Shown: piece after piece, positions 7,177 through 15,118 of the stretch | Numbering within the stretch: the stretch's first letter is position 1 | How the letters are laid out: each line of letters begins with the position of its first letter | DNA from: a virus | IMG/VR virus record: IMGVR_UViG_3300030117_002489 | Span: 1-22,862 of that record | Strand: one strand, 5' to 3' | DNA: 22,862 nt | Notes under the pieces: model-generated | The model's input: the letters and a program-made list of their open reading frames with translations, nothing else | What the model was told of the DNA's origin: nothing | Databases searched by the model: none | Translations under genes and position numbers: made by a program

Positions 7177-7563
7177 ATGTTAGATAAAATATTTAGTGGC
7201 GGGGCCACAGAATTAGTAAAAAGCGTAGGAGGTGTAATAGATAATTTACACACATCAAAAGAAGAAAAATTAGACGCAGAAAGAAAAATTAAAGAAATGA
7301 TAATGGGTTATGAAGCTGAAATGCAAAAGCAAGTAACTGAAAGATGGAAGGTTGATATGGCATCAGATTCATGGCTATCAAAAAACATAAGACCATTAGT
7401 TCTTATATTTTTATGTGTGTCAACTGTTTTGTTAATATTCATAGATGCAGGAGTGATTTCATTTGAGGTTAAAGCGTCTTGGGTAGATTTATTACAGCTA
7501 GTGTTAATTACAGTTATAGGTGCATACTTTGGCGGTAGATCATTAGAAAAAGTTAAAAAATGA
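7177..7563 (+). CDS. Holin, 3TM (GTA-type) family
   Basis: A 128-residue protein: an amphipathic N-terminal region (1-60), then SDSWLSKNIRPLVLIF at the start of the first clear membrane segment (about 72-92), a short loop, a second membrane segment (about 102-120) and the AYFGGRSLEK ending. The WLSKNIRPLVL motif and the G-A-Y-F-G-(G/S)-R-S-(x)-E-K tail are typical of the 3TM holins of gene transfer agents and Bacteroidota phages. Holins accumulate in the inner membrane and trigger lysis at a set time. The gene overlaps the next by ATGA. A peptidoglycan-active candidate follows at 8682. Confidence 0.8.
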   Translation: MLDKIFSGGATELVKSVGGVIDNLHTSKEEKLDAERKIKEMIMGYEAEMQKQVTERWKVDMASDSWLSKNIRPLVLIFLCVSTVLLIFIDAGVISFEVKASWVDLLQLVLITVIGAYFGGRSLEKVKK

Positions 7564-7829
7564 TAGATGATTTTGACAAAGAAGCAGAAGAAATTTTGCA
7601 TGAATGTATGACAAATTCATACATGATTATAACTAATAAGCTTACATTTGACGATTTATTAGATTATAATGGCTGCGCATTACCGTTTAACCCTAAAAAA
7701 AATATAGATAATAAAGTTATTGACAAAATAATTGATTATTTTTGTGAGTTGGAGGAATATGAAAAATGCGGAGAGCTTAAAAAGTTAAAAGATTCTAAAA
7801 AATATAAGAAAAATTTCATAAATTTGTAA
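7560..7829 (+). CDS. Hypothetical protein, 89 residues
   Basis: A soluble protein with an acidic N-terminal half and a basic C-terminal end. It shares ATGA with the holin stop, so it is probably translationally coupled to it. It has three cysteines (NGCALPF, FCELEEYEKCGEL), no membrane segment and no signal peptide. The helical pattern LDYNGCALPFNPKKNID followed by a long helix is not one I recognise. Its place directly after the holin makes a lysis-control or late accessory role possible, but nothing in the sequence shows it. Confidence 0.6.
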   Translation: MIDDFDKEAEEILHECMTNSYMIITNKLTFDDLLDYNGCALPFNPKKNIDNKVIDKIIDYFCELEEYEKCGELKKLKDSKKYKKNFINL

Positions 7830-7842
7830 AAAATAAAAAACA

Positions 7843-8232
7843 ATGCCACAAAATTACACATTAAACGCAAATATGAGTATGACCGCTACTTCGGCAACAG
7901 GTTACTCTCAATCACAATCTGGCTCATATACATTAAATATTACTGGAGTTGATCAAATAGAGACAGGAAGAAAAGACATAACACATGATGGTGATGTAAC
8001 AATTATGGCTGCACCAGGACACGGTAGATTCGTATACATAAAAAATTTAGATGATACTAATTTTGTAAAAATATATGACGGAGCATCTAGTGCTGGTGAT
8101 TACATTGGCATATTAAAACCAGGTGAGTTTTTAATGACAGTAATTAGAGGAACAGGCACAACAGTTGCAAGAGCTGATACAGCTACAGTAACGGTAGAAT
8201 ACGCTGCAGTAGAAATAGATTCAAACGCATAA
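7843..8232 (+). CDS. Small beta-rich structural protein, first of a second tandem pair
   Basis: A 129-residue protein rich in Thr, Ser, Ala and Gly. After a repetitive Ser/Thr N-terminus come GRFVYIKNLDDTNFVKIY and ILKPGEFLMTVIRG. The next gene shows the same order (YAFVKNVDTDYPVAV, then DLKPGECMVSPL), so the two are diverged tandem paralogs. The K-NLD-TN-V-I strand followed by a LKPGEF strand is the kind of jelly-roll or beta-sandwich seen in phage fibre or decoration proteins. No enzyme motif is present. Its exact virion location cannot be told from the sequence. Confidence 0.7.
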   Translation: MPQNYTLNANMSMTATSATGYSQSQSGSYTLNITGVDQIETGRKDITHDGDVTIMAAPGHGRFVYIKNLDDTNFVKIYDGASSAGDYIGILKPGEFLMTVIRGTGTTVARADTATVTVEYAAVEIDSNA

Positions 8233-8242
8233 AAAATAAAAT

Positions 8243-8671
8243 ATGGCAACACAAGCATTAACAATAACAATATCAGGAAGTGTGTCTTTAACAGACTCAA
8301 CAGGTACAGTAGTATTTACCTATTCACCAAGTTTTACTACAGACTCAACAACTGTAGATTCAGCTTTAATATCTACTGGAGAAATATTAACTAATGGAAC
8401 ATCAGACACTACTATAAATTTAGCAAGTCATAATAAAGACCGATTATATGCATTTGTAAAAAATGTAGACACAGATTACCCAGTAGCTGTTAAACCAGAC
8501 GGTGATGTAATAGCTGATTTAAAACCAGGCGAATGTATGGTTTCTCCTTTAAATTTAGATGGTGCAGCAGACAATTCTGCAAACTTAGATATTGCAGCCA
8601 CTACAGCAGCTCAAAAAGTACAATATTTATTATGTGATGGGGCTGATCTAGGTTTAACAGGTGATGATTAA
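8243..8671 (+). CDS. Small beta-rich structural protein, second of a second tandem pair
   Basis: A 142-residue protein paralogous to the preceding one over the YAFVKNVDTDYPVAV and DLKPGECMVSPL segments. The N-terminal half is a string of Ser/Thr-rich strands (SGSVSLTDSTGTVVFTYSP). The C-terminus is longer than in the first copy and ends in an acidic GDD. It is predicted to be a virion component; the function is not shown by any motif. This is the second tandem duplication in the late region, after the 1485/1869 pair. Confidence 0.7.
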   Translation: MATQALTITISGSVSLTDSTGTVVFTYSPSFTTDSTTVDSALISTGEILTNGTSDTTINLASHNKDRLYAFVKNVDTDYPVAVKPDGDVIADLKPGECMVSPLNLDGAADNSANLDIAATTAAQKVQYLLCDGADLGLTGDD

Positions 8672-8681
8672 AATATAAATA

Positions 8682-9158
8682 ATGAAACTTAAAGTATTAA
8701 GATTTAGTAGCCAGGAGGACAGTACTTCTGGCTTACTTTTTTTAGAAACAGACTTAGGTTTAAAGTTTCTTTGTTACACACTAGAAGATGAAGCAAGAGC
8801 TTTAAAAGTAAGAGGGGAAACTAGAGTACCTGCTGGTACATATCAAATTAAATTAAGAACTGAAGGGGGATTTCATGGTAGATATACTAAAAGATTTGCG
8901 GGCATGCATAAAGGCATGTTACACGTTATTGATGTACCGAATTTTAAATGGATACTTATACATACTGGTAACACTGATGAGCATACTGCTGGGTGCCTTT
9001 TGGTTGGCGACTCGCAAGAAAACAACGTTATCATTAAAGATGGGTTCATTGGTAAATCCACTAATGCGTACAAGAGAATATATCCGCCTATTGCTAAAGC
9101 GTTAGAAAAAGGAGAGGAGGTAACTATACAGTATATTGATTTAGATTCTTTAGTATAA
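8682..9158 (+). CDS. DUF5675-type protein, candidate peptidoglycan-acting lysis enzyme
   Basis: A 158-residue protein with the layout of DUF5675 proteins: TSGLLFLETDLGLKFLCYTLED (15-36), RVPAGTYQIKLR (48-59), HKGMLHVIDVPNFKWILIHTGNT (76-98) and HTAGCLLVGD (101-110). His94, His101 and Cys105 are spaced like the His and [S/T]xGC elements of L,D-transpeptidase (YkuD) folds, with Thr-Ala-Gly-Cys at the putative nucleophile. It lies four genes after the holin, and no other lysozyme, amidase or peptidase is visible in the window, so a peptidoglycan-acting (endolysin-like) role is a reasonable inference. Family membership is likely; the activity is not established here. Confidence 0.65.
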   Translation: MKLKVLRFSSQEDSTSGLLFLETDLGLKFLCYTLEDEARALKVRGETRVPAGTYQIKLRTEGGFHGRYTKRFAGMHKGMLHVIDVPNFKWILIHTGNTDEHTAGCLLVGDSQENNVIIKDGFIGKSTNAYKRIYPPIAKALEKGEEVTIQYIDLDSLV

Positions 9159-9159
9159 A

Positions 9160-10284
9160 ATGGCTCGTTGGTATGGCTATAACATAGAATCATTTCAACA
9201 TTTATTTCAACATAATGTAACGATAGAAGGGGGATTTATACTGACGGGTATTTTAGCTTACGCAGGTAGTGATGGAAAATATTTAGTGCTTGATGGATAT
9301 GGAAACGTTTCTACTAGAACAGCTGCAAATGTGTTAAGCGACATAGGTATTACGGATGCTACTTTAACTTCATCAGGTCTTATAGAATTAGCTACAGGGG
9401 CAGAAGTTACATCTGGAACAGACTCACAAAGGGCAGTAACTCCAAGCACATTAGTAAACAATTTTGCAGGTAGCACTAATATTGTAAGGCTAGGAACTAT
9501 AAGCACAGGAACATGGAATGGTTCTGCTATAGCAACAGATTATACAGCAGCTAAATTAATAGGTGCAGCGGCTGGAGAAGGAATAGATGTTAGTGTTTCA
9601 GCAGGAGAGTTGACAGTTTCTGGTGAAGATGCATCAACATCCAATAAAGGCGTGGCTAGTTTTAACTCTAATGATTTTACGGTAAGCTCAGGCGCGGTAA
9701 GTTTAATTGATTTGACTACTTCACATATTGCTGCAGGGACTTTAGTAGAGGAAGACGAGGGTATACCAAGTAATGATAATAACACAACTATACCTACAAG
9801 TGCTGCTGTTAAAAATTATGTAGATAGGCCAAATAAATTTGTAAACATAGTGCATAGTGCTTTTAGAGATGATATAGGCACAACCTTGCATTATATACCT
9901 TTACAGTCTACGGGAGAAAAAACATCTAACACCAATGAAGAAGTTCCTTTTGTTGCTCCATATAATGGTAAACTTTTACAGTTGCATTATAGAACAAGTG
10001 AAAATACAAGCGGTGCTACCGCAACTTTTTCTCTAGTCCAAATACTAAAAACTGAAAATGTATCTACGGCCAGAAACACTACTTTAGACACGCAAACTAC
10101 AACAGGTCCACAAAATACAAATGGTGGAAGTAATAATCTTCGTGTTGTTAATTTTGATGATGATGCTGCTTTTAACGCTGGAGATTTATTAGCTATATCA
10201 ATTCAACACGATAGTGCTGTTACAAGTTCTACAACTAAATTTTATATAACTACATTGTGGGAATATGATATAAGCTCTTTATAA
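9160..10284 (+). CDS. Tail fibre-like protein
   Basis: A 374-residue protein. Fibre hallmarks are in order: GLIELATGAEVTSGTDSQ and RAVTPSTL (about 73-98), a repeat also seen in lambda- and T4-like fibres; LGTISTGTWNGSAI (about 107-121), a common fibre-shaft element; a Ser/Gly/Thr-rich shaft; IPTSAAVKNYVD (about 211-222); and a C-terminal beta domain from about 228 (PFVAPYNGKLLQLHYRTS, then FYITTLWEYDISSL) that is probably the distal, receptor-facing part. It likely trimerises. It follows the DUF5675 gene by one base. The role in host recognition is inferred from the family. Confidence 0.75.
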   Translation: MARWYGYNIESFQHLFQHNVTIEGGFILTGILAYAGSDGKYLVLDGYGNVSTRTAANVLSDIGITDATLTSSGLIELATGAEVTSGTDSQRAVTPSTLVNNFAGSTNIVRLGTISTGTWNGSAIATDYTAAKLIGAAAGEGIDVSVSAGELTVSGEDASTSNKGVASFNSNDFTVSSGAVSLIDLTTSHIAAGTLVEEDEGIPSNDNNTTIPTSAAVKNYVDRPNKFVNIVHSAFRDDIGTTLHYIPLQSTGEKTSNTNEEVPFVAPYNGKLLQLHYRTSENTSGATATFSLVQILKTENVSTARNTTLDTQTTTGPQNTNGGSNNLRVVNFDDDAAFNAGDLLAISIQHDSAVTSSTTKFYITTLWEYDISSL

Positions 10285-10299
10285 TAAAAAATTTAAATT

Positions 10300-10896
10300 A
10301 TGCCATACATAAAAGATAAATATAAAGCTAAAGGAGGTAACGTAAGATCTTCATTTGTAAATAGAAAAGAAAACCCTGCAATTAAAGAGTCTGCTCCTGT
10401 GGGATTAACAAATCAACAAAGAGATCAAATAAATGCAGAAAATTTTAGAGCAATTTCTAATGAATCTGCACAAAATCAACTTGTTGCCACAAACCTACAA
10501 ACAACGACTACTACTACAACAGAACCATTATCGCATTTAAAAGGTTTTGTAATACAAGAAGCAAATGTAGTGCAAGAAATCTTAACATTACAACAAGGGT
10601 CTTCTTTAAATAATATAATAATACAAAATACATATAATGCTAATGCTGTTATCAATATATATTGGAGCGCAGGAGATCAATCAAGAGCTAGTTTTACGGT
10701 TTCAACTGGAAATGTTACAGATTTTAAAGGCATCTCTTTATTTACAATTTTTGGAGATTCTTTTGTTGCAAATGGCACAATTTCATTAGAGCATTTAGTA
10801 GCCGCAACTTATAAAAATGTATCTAACCCTATAACATTTTATGCGGTTTCTTCTATTGCTGGCCCAAGTATAACTCTTAGTGTAAACAATGGATAA
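10300..10896 (+). CDS. Structural-type protein with N-terminal helical part and C-terminal beta domain
   Basis: A 198-residue protein. The N-terminal 60 residues are polar and helical (GLTNQQRDQINAENFRA); a poly-Thr linker (TTTTTTTEP, about 68-76) follows; the remaining 120 residues are beta-rich (FVIQEANVVQEILTL, INIYWSAGDQSRASF, ISLEHLVAATYKN). This arrangement suggests an adaptor or fibre-associated virion protein, but I recognise no family. It lies directly after the tail fibre gene, and its last codons overlap the start of the next gene by 8 bases. Confidence 0.65.
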   Translation: MPYIKDKYKAKGGNVRSSFVNRKENPAIKESAPVGLTNQQRDQINAENFRAISNESAQNQLVATNLQTTTTTTTEPLSHLKGFVIQEANVVQEILTLQQGSSLNNIIIQNTYNANAVINIYWSAGDQSRASFTVSTGNVTDFKGISLFTIFGDSFVANGTISLEHLVAATYKNVSNPITFYAVSSIAGPSITLSVNNG

Positions 10897-11140
10897 GCCA
10901 CGAGGAGAGTTTAAAGTTCCGATATGGCTAAGCAATTGGACATTTAAAGACAGTAGAAATAAAAAATACACATTACACAATCAAGTAGTAAAGGGCTACA
11001 ATAAAGGCGAAATATTTACAAATCCTAAAATTGTTGAAAAACTTGTTAATAAAATTAAAGGAAGGCATTCAAAACAAAAGCTTGTTCCCTTAAATTTAAC
11101 ATTAATAAGTCAACATGGATATGGTGTTGAAGAAAATTAA
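10889..11140 (+). CDS. Hypothetical basic protein, 83 residues
   Basis: A basic soluble protein with PRGEFKVPIWLSNWTF at the start, a central helical part (NPKIVEKLVNKIKG) and a short C-terminal strand. It overlaps the preceding structural gene by 8 bases and is followed after 11 bases by the phosphoesterase gene, so it is part of the late transcript. It has no cysteines, membrane segment or signal peptide. The function is unknown. Confidence 0.6.
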   Translation: MDKPRGEFKVPIWLSNWTFKDSRNKKYTLHNQVVKGYNKGEIFTNPKIVEKLVNKIKGRHSKQKLVPLNLTLISQHGYGVEEN

Positions 11141-11151
11141 ACAATTTAACA

Positions 11152-12435
11152 ATGTCTTTAAATGATAAAATAAGAGAATATTTATTGCAAAATCCTAATT
11201 TGTTACGTAGCAAATATGCAGATACAGCAAAAAAATTTGGAACTAATTACGAGCAAATAAGAACAGTAGCAAGAGCACTAAGAAAAAAAAATCCAGACAC
11301 GGAACCTAAAGAAAAAGAGGTGATAAATTTTCAAGAAACTAAATCTAATGCTATACTTACTGCAGAAAACTGCACAAGAGTAAAATCATTAGAAGATTTA
11401 TTAGCTGCATGTGAGGTAGATTTAGATTTGTGGGACGTAGAGAAATATGACATAGGTACTTATGAAGTAACTGGTTTTGATAATGATCGTAATCCTGTTA
11501 CTGTAACTATGTATAGAACAAAAGCTTGGTTAAAAAAAATAAGTAAAAATTTAAATATAAAAAAAATTAAACAAGAACTTATAGAAGACTTACGCAACTT
11601 GTCTCCAAAAGTTTCTAAAAAAAATAGAAAAAGACCAACCGACAGAAATGATTTACATTTACTTGAAATATCTGCATTTGATTTGCATTTAGGTAAAATA
11701 GGAATAAAGGGAGATGAATATAGTCTTAAAATAGCCGAAGAACGTCTTTTAAGCGCCATAGAGCACCTTTTGTACAGAGCTAAAGGGTTTTATATAGATA
11801 AGATACTTTTTATCGTAGGGCAAGATTTGTTAAACTCAGACGGTGATTGGCCAATACCAGCTACAACAAAAGGCACACCACAGTTTAACAGCGATTATCA
11901 CATAGACATGTATAGGTCAGCAAGAAAACTTATGATAAAAGCAATTGACATTTTGTCTGAAGTAGCTGATGTACACGTTATGGTTATACCAGGAAACCAC
12001 GATAGAGAATCTGTTATGCATTTAGGTGATACTTTAGAATTATATTATGAAAATAATAAAAATGTAAAAGTAGATAATAGTGATTGTTTAATGAAAGCAT
12101 TGCCTTATGGTAATAATCTTATTATATCTGATCATGGTGATGGGCCTAAAACTAATGATTTGCCAGGTATTATAGCGCAAAGGTTTAAAAATTTATGGAG
12201 CAATACTGTATACGTAGAAGTACACAGAGGACATTATCACACTAATAAAGCTATGAAGCTACAAGCTATTGAAGAGTTAAATGGTATTACTGTAAGAAAT
12301 CTATCGTCTATGTCTGCTACAGATTATTGGCATGATAGCAAAGGTTTTATAGGCAATATAAAAAAAGCACAAGCATTTATATATAGTAGACAAAATGGAT
12401 TACAAGGTATACTAAATTACAACGTTAGCGTGTAA
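11152..12435 (+). CDS. Calcineurin-like metallophosphoesterase with N-terminal helix-turn-helix-like region
   Basis: A 427-residue protein. Residues 1-45 resemble a small DNA-binding helical unit (KYADTAKKFGTNYEQIRTVA). The phosphoesterase core carries the family metal ligands in order: FDLHLGK (D177, H179), GQDLLNSD (D225), PGNHD (N282, H283, D284), SDHGD (H328) and HRGHYH (H361, H363). These coordinate a two-metal centre that hydrolyses phosphodiesters or phosphomonoesters. The substrate is unknown; the HTH-like region hints at nucleic acid. The middle section (about 60-165) is charged and probably a linker. It is the last plus-strand gene, and its final 11 bases overlap the opposing minus-strand ORF at 12425..12526. 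Confidence 0.85.
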   Translation: MSLNDKIREYLLQNPNLLRSKYADTAKKFGTNYEQIRTVARALRKKNPDTEPKEKEVINFQETKSNAILTAENCTRVKSLEDLLAACEVDLDLWDVEKYDIGTYEVTGFDNDRNPVTVTMYRTKAWLKKISKNLNIKKIKQELIEDLRNLSPKVSKKNRKRPTDRNDLHLLEISAFDLHLGKIGIKGDEYSLKIAEERLLSAIEHLLYRAKGFYIDKILFIVGQDLLNSDGDWPIPATTKGTPQFNSDYHIDMYRSARKLMIKAIDILSEVADVHVMVIPGNHDRESVMHLGDTLELYYENNKNVKVDNSDCLMKALPYGNNLIISDHGDGPKTNDLPGIIAQRFKNLWSNTVYVEVHRGHYHTNKAMKLQAIEELNGITVRNLSSMSATDYWHDSKGFIGNIKKAQAFIYSRQNGLQGILNYNVSV

Positions 12436-12526
12436 GTTTTTGTATATGCTTATCTATTTTTTTTACCCATTTTAGTAAATACCTTCTGTATTTTTTCCAG
12501 TATCTTATTTGTTCTTGTTTATACAT
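12425..12526 (-). CDS. Candidate 33-residue basic peptide at the end of the early region
   Basis: An ATG (12526-12524) overlaps the stop of the preceding membrane-protein gene by 8 bases and opens 33 codons ending in TAA at 12425. The peptide is highly basic and aromatic (YKQEQIRYWKKYRRYLLKW, ending KLTR), like a single amphipathic helix. The overlap style matches the rest of this strand. The frame runs 11 bases into the 3' end of the opposing phosphoesterase gene. No function can be assigned, and it could be a chance ORF. Confidence 0.4.
   Translation of the reverse strand: MYKQEQIRYWKKYRRYLLKWVKKIDKHIQKLTR
12432..12464 (+). terminator. Weak candidate terminator for the late transcript
   Basis: GTAAG (12432-12436) can pair with CTTAT (12449-12453, one G-T pair) around a 12-base loop, followed after three bases by eight T residues (12457-12464). 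The stem is short and AT-rich, so it is a weak intrinsic terminator at best, but it lies right at the end of the last late gene. Confidence 0.3.
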
Positions 12527-12728
12527 TGTTTTTCCATTTATCCATTTCTTCAAAATATAAATCTCTAAATTTATCAACTTCTTTTTCTAATGATCTTATT
12601 TCTACTTTTGTATATATGAAAACGCATACAGCGCCTAATACAAACCCAAAGAATAATGTTATTGCTGTCATATATATAAATTCTAAAGCTAAGTTACACA
12701 TACCAAATTTTGTATATTTTAACACCAT
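12519..12728 (-). CDS. Small membrane protein with C-terminal coiled coil
   Basis: A 69-residue protein with a hydrophobic segment of about 25 residues (18-43, FIYMTAITLFFGFVLGAVCVFIY) followed by a charged helix (RSLEKEVDKFRDLYFEEMDKW). The start ATG overlaps the previous stop by one base (TAATG). The layout resembles small phage envelope proteins. Together with the next-upstream gene it makes a pair of membrane proteins at the tail of the replication region. The function is unknown. Confidence 0.6.
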   Translation of the reverse strand: MVLKYTKFGMCNLALEFIYMTAITLFFGFVLGAVCVFIYTKVEIRSLEKEVDKFRDLYFEEMDKWKNNV

Positions 12729-12949
12729 TAGAGGTGGTACATGCGAGTTCTTTTCTTTTTATTATTTTTTCTTTTTTTTGACTCTGATCCATATAAGCTG
12801 GATTTTTGCTGTTCAATTTTTTCTTCTTTGGCATATTTTTTCATGTTATCAATTAATAATTTATTGCTGTCTGTTTTTAGTTGTGTATATGTATAAGATA
12901 TTATTAACACAAGCATAAATATAATAATAAAATAGGCTACGTATTGCAT
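12728..12949 (-). CDS. Small N-terminally anchored membrane protein
   Basis: A 73-residue protein: residues 3-21 form a membrane segment (YVAYFIIIFMLVLIISYTY), followed by a soluble, very basic tail (SESKKRKNNKKKRTR). It overlaps the preceding DUF3310 gene by 13 bases and the next gene by one. The basic tail on the presumed cytoplasmic side could contact nucleic acid or phospholipid head groups, but this is speculation. No family is recognised. Confidence 0.6.
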   Translation of the reverse strand: MQYVAYFIIIFMLVLIISYTYTQLKTDSNKLLIDNMKKYAKEEKIEQQKSSLYGSESKKRKNNKKKRTRMYHL

Positions 12950-13215
12950 TTTTCTAATTTTTCTAGTTCAAATTCTAAATGTGCTATTGCTTTTTTAATA
13001 CAATCAACTGGTGATTTATGTTTGCGGTTCGCACGTAAAAGGTAAGTTACTGCAGTCCCGCAGTTGTAAGAAAGATCAAAATCTTCTACAACTTTACGGG
13101 CTTCATATTTATGTATTTTTCCTATGTAATAAGAAGGTATTCTTTTGTCTATTGTTGTGTCTGCAACATAACCATTTCTTCCTATTTCATAATAGTGTTC
13201 GCTGTGTTTTGCCAT
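12937..13215 (-). CDS. DUF3310 family protein
   Basis: A 92-residue protein. The C-terminal half has the DUF3310 pattern: LSYNCGTAVTYLLRA, then KHKSPVDCIKKAIAHL and a final charged helix. This matches the family's GNA-KY--RA---K-----DL-KA--YL layout, with Cys in place of the usual Asn/Gly neighbours. DUF3310 proteins are common in phage early regions. Some are linked to nucleotide metabolism, but the role is not settled. The start shares one base with the preceding stop. Confidence 0.65.
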   Translation of the reverse strand: MAKHSEHYYEIGRNGYVADTTIDKRIPSYYIGKIHKYEARKVVEDFDLSYNCGTAVTYLLRANRKHKSPVDCIKKAIAHLEFELEKLEKCNT

Positions 13216-13607
13216 TAATCTAATTTAGTTTTAAAGTGATCTATAATTTTATTCATTTGTCTTTTGTAAAACAATTCAAAATCTACATACTCCATTTGTC
13301 CTGTATCTCCATTAATAGATTTTGGTTGTGTTTTTTCCCATAGTTTATATAATACACCACGCATTCTTTGGCTAGGTGTTTTTTCATTAAACTCATTATT
13401 TGCTGTAGCTTTTTCTACAGCGTCTATTTGGTCTTGATTTATATGGTTGGTTGATATTAAAACATATCCTGGCTTTTTAATTAAACTAAAAAGATTAACC
13501 ATCGTTTCGTTAGATAGCTCTGGAGTCCCTATAAAGATACGTAAACTACCATCTGCTAAAGTGCTAACCTTATCAATACCACCCTCAAATACTACTGAAT
13601 GTTTCAT
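13215..13607 (-). CDS. Conserved-type phage hypothetical protein, 130 residues
   Basis: A 130-residue soluble protein. The N-terminal half contains strands (KVSTLADGSLRIFIGTPEL, then YVLISTNHI). The C-terminal half is helical with PSQRMRGVLYKLWEKT and DFELFYKRQMNKIIDHFKTKLD. That C-terminal pattern (R-(M/L)RGVLY-LWE followed by F--FY---M---I-H-K--LD) is one I associate with hypothetical proteins in phage replication regions. The function is unknown. It overlaps the preceding gene by ATGA and the DUF3310 gene by one base. Confidence 0.65.
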   Translation of the reverse strand: MKHSVVFEGGIDKVSTLADGSLRIFIGTPELSNETMVNLFSLIKKPGYVLISTNHINQDQIDAVEKATANNEFNEKTPSQRMRGVLYKLWEKTQPKSINGDTGQMEYVDFELFYKRQMNKIIDHFKTKLD

Positions 13608-14287
13608 TTTTCTTTTGTTTTGTTTTTTATATTTATTTTTTCTGCATTAGAATCATAAACAATTAAATATATTGGATCTGATTTTTCTACATTATTATTT
13701 TTATATATAGCCTTGCAACCATATAAGGCTTTTGATATATTAAAATTTTCTGTTATACTTTTAATTATTTTTTTTGTTTCTAACTCTATATTATTTACTT
13801 TATCTCCACATCTTTCTCCAGATATAACATAAAATATTTCAGTTTTATTATTATTTTTTGCAACTTGACAAGCAGATATATAATCATTATCTTTTTTAAT
13901 AATTTCAGTTACTTTTTCCATGTTTTTTAAAACGTTAAAATAATGTTTTTTAGTTTCTGCGTCTAATACAGGTAGTATACACATGTCTACTAAATAAACT
14001 GCATCTATTTCTAAATCTTTATTATACCTAAATTCATTATGCATATCAGGACTATAATATATGTTGTCAAATTCAAATTCTTTATTATTGTATTTGTATT
14101 TAATATTTATCCTACCTTGTAGTTTTTTAGGTTGACATATTAAGTAAACAGACTCTAGTTTATTTTCGTTTAATCTTATGTAGCCTGTTTTATCCTTTGT
14201 TACTATAAAGTCAAGCTCCTGACGTATATTGTCAGGAACCAACTTTATTAAGTAATTAACAAACTTATCTGTAAATTTTGGAATCAT
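13604..14287 (-). CDS. Hypothetical protein, 227 residues, after the exonuclease
   Basis: A 227-residue Lys/Asn/Ile-rich protein with no membrane segment. Strands such as ESVYLICQPKKLQGRINIKYKY and AVYLVDMCILPVL and a late DPIYLIVYDSN alternate with charged helices. It overlaps the PD-(D/E)XK exonuclease gene by ATGA and the following gene by 4 bases, so it is translated with the exonuclease. It could be a partner of the exonuclease, but I recognise no domain. It appears even more AT-rich than its neighbours. Confidence 0.6.
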   Translation of the reverse strand: MIPKFTDKFVNYLIKLVPDNIRQELDFIVTKDKTGYIRLNENKLESVYLICQPKKLQGRINIKYKYNNKEFEFDNIYYSPDMHNEFRYNKDLEIDAVYLVDMCILPVLDAETKKHYFNVLKNMEKVTEIIKKDNDYISACQVAKNNNKTEIFYVISGERCGDKVNNIELETKKIIKSITENFNISKALYGCKAIYKNNNVEKSDPIYLIVYDSNAEKINIKNKTKEK

Positions 14288-15093
14288 AATATATCTTCTG
14301 TCATTATATGGATAGTTCGTTTTGATTTTTTGTCTAAATAGTCAAAGCCTTGACCTGGCCAATAATTATTTTCTACACAGTATTTGTATATTTCTAAATC
14401 TCTATTGTACAATTCTCTACCTCTATCAATAAGATCATCACCAAGCTGGACAATACTTATACTATATGGTTTAGTTTTTTCTACCGCTACAATATAATAC
14501 TCATCTGCTTTTACAGCGTCCATATAAAATGCTGCTTGTTTGTGATAGTTATATCTTTTGATAGCATTAGCAAAACCAAAATATGATGTGTCTTTAGTGG
14601 TTTTTAAATCTACAATAATATTTCTTTCTTTATCAAATACATCTAACATACCCTTGCAATTTACATTATATTCTTCATTATGCCAAACAACTATATGTTC
14701 TTTTTCTCCATTAGACAATAGCTGTACAGCATCACCATCTTGAAATAATTTGCTAGTTATCTCCTGTATAGTATCATGATCTTCCTTTGATAATACAGTT
14801 TTAAACATGTGTTTGTTAGTAAATGCTTCAAAATCTTGTTTACCTTGTTTGGTTCTTTTGTCAAATTTGGGCATAACAACATAATGTTTGTCGTATTCTT
14901 TAGGTTGTAAAACCTGCATATGTAAAGCAGACCCAAACTTCATAGCTGCAGAAGCAGGCTGTGGGTTTTCTAACATATGTTTAAAATATTCTGGCGATTT
15001 ACCTGTTAAATTATTCAGCATACTATTTGTTACATGTTCTGTATCAATATAATAGCTGTCGTGATCTAAGTTGTGATTATTAATCAATTTCAT
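14284..15093 (-). CDS. PD-(D/E)XK exonuclease (RecE/lambda-exonuclease-like, DUF3799-type)
   Basis: A 269-residue protein. Family elements are in order: MKFGSALHMQVL (51-62), the GSALH motif of RecE-, AddB- and Cas4-like nucleases; KGMLDVFD (147-154) with metal ligand D151; VDLKTT (161-166) with D162 and catalytic K164; and YHKQAAFYMDAV (183-194) with Q186 and Y190. Such enzymes degrade one strand of double-stranded DNA 5' to 3', leaving single strands for an annealing protein. Here the matching partner is the Rad52-type protein at 17254..17718. The leader (15094-15212) carries two hairpins, suggesting its own regulation. Confidence 0.85.
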   Translation of the reverse strand: MKLINNHNLDHDSYYIDTEHVTNSMLNNLTGKSPEYFKHMLENPQPASAAMKFGSALHMQVLQPKEYDKHYVVMPKFDKRTKQGKQDFEAFTNKHMFKTVLSKEDHDTIQEITSKLFQDGDAVQLLSNGEKEHIVVWHNEEYNVNCKGMLDVFDKERNIIVDLKTTKDTSYFGFANAIKRYNYHKQAAFYMDAVKADEYYIVAVEKTKPYSISIVQLGDDLIDRGRELYNRDLEIYKYCVENNYWPGQGFDYLDKKSKRTIHIMTEDIL

Positions 15094-15118
15094 TTATTTT
15101 ATTTTAGAGACATCAAGA

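Noticed and set aside
9100-9125. GGAGAGGAGG before the tail fibre gene as a Shine-Dalgarno site
   Set aside because: It is about 40 bases from the next ATG and encodes part of the DUF5675 protein, so it is coding coincidence.
12526-12918. Plus-strand 130-codon open frame rich in Phe, Tyr and Leu
   Set aside because: It is the antisense shadow of two well-formed small membrane protein genes on the minus strand.
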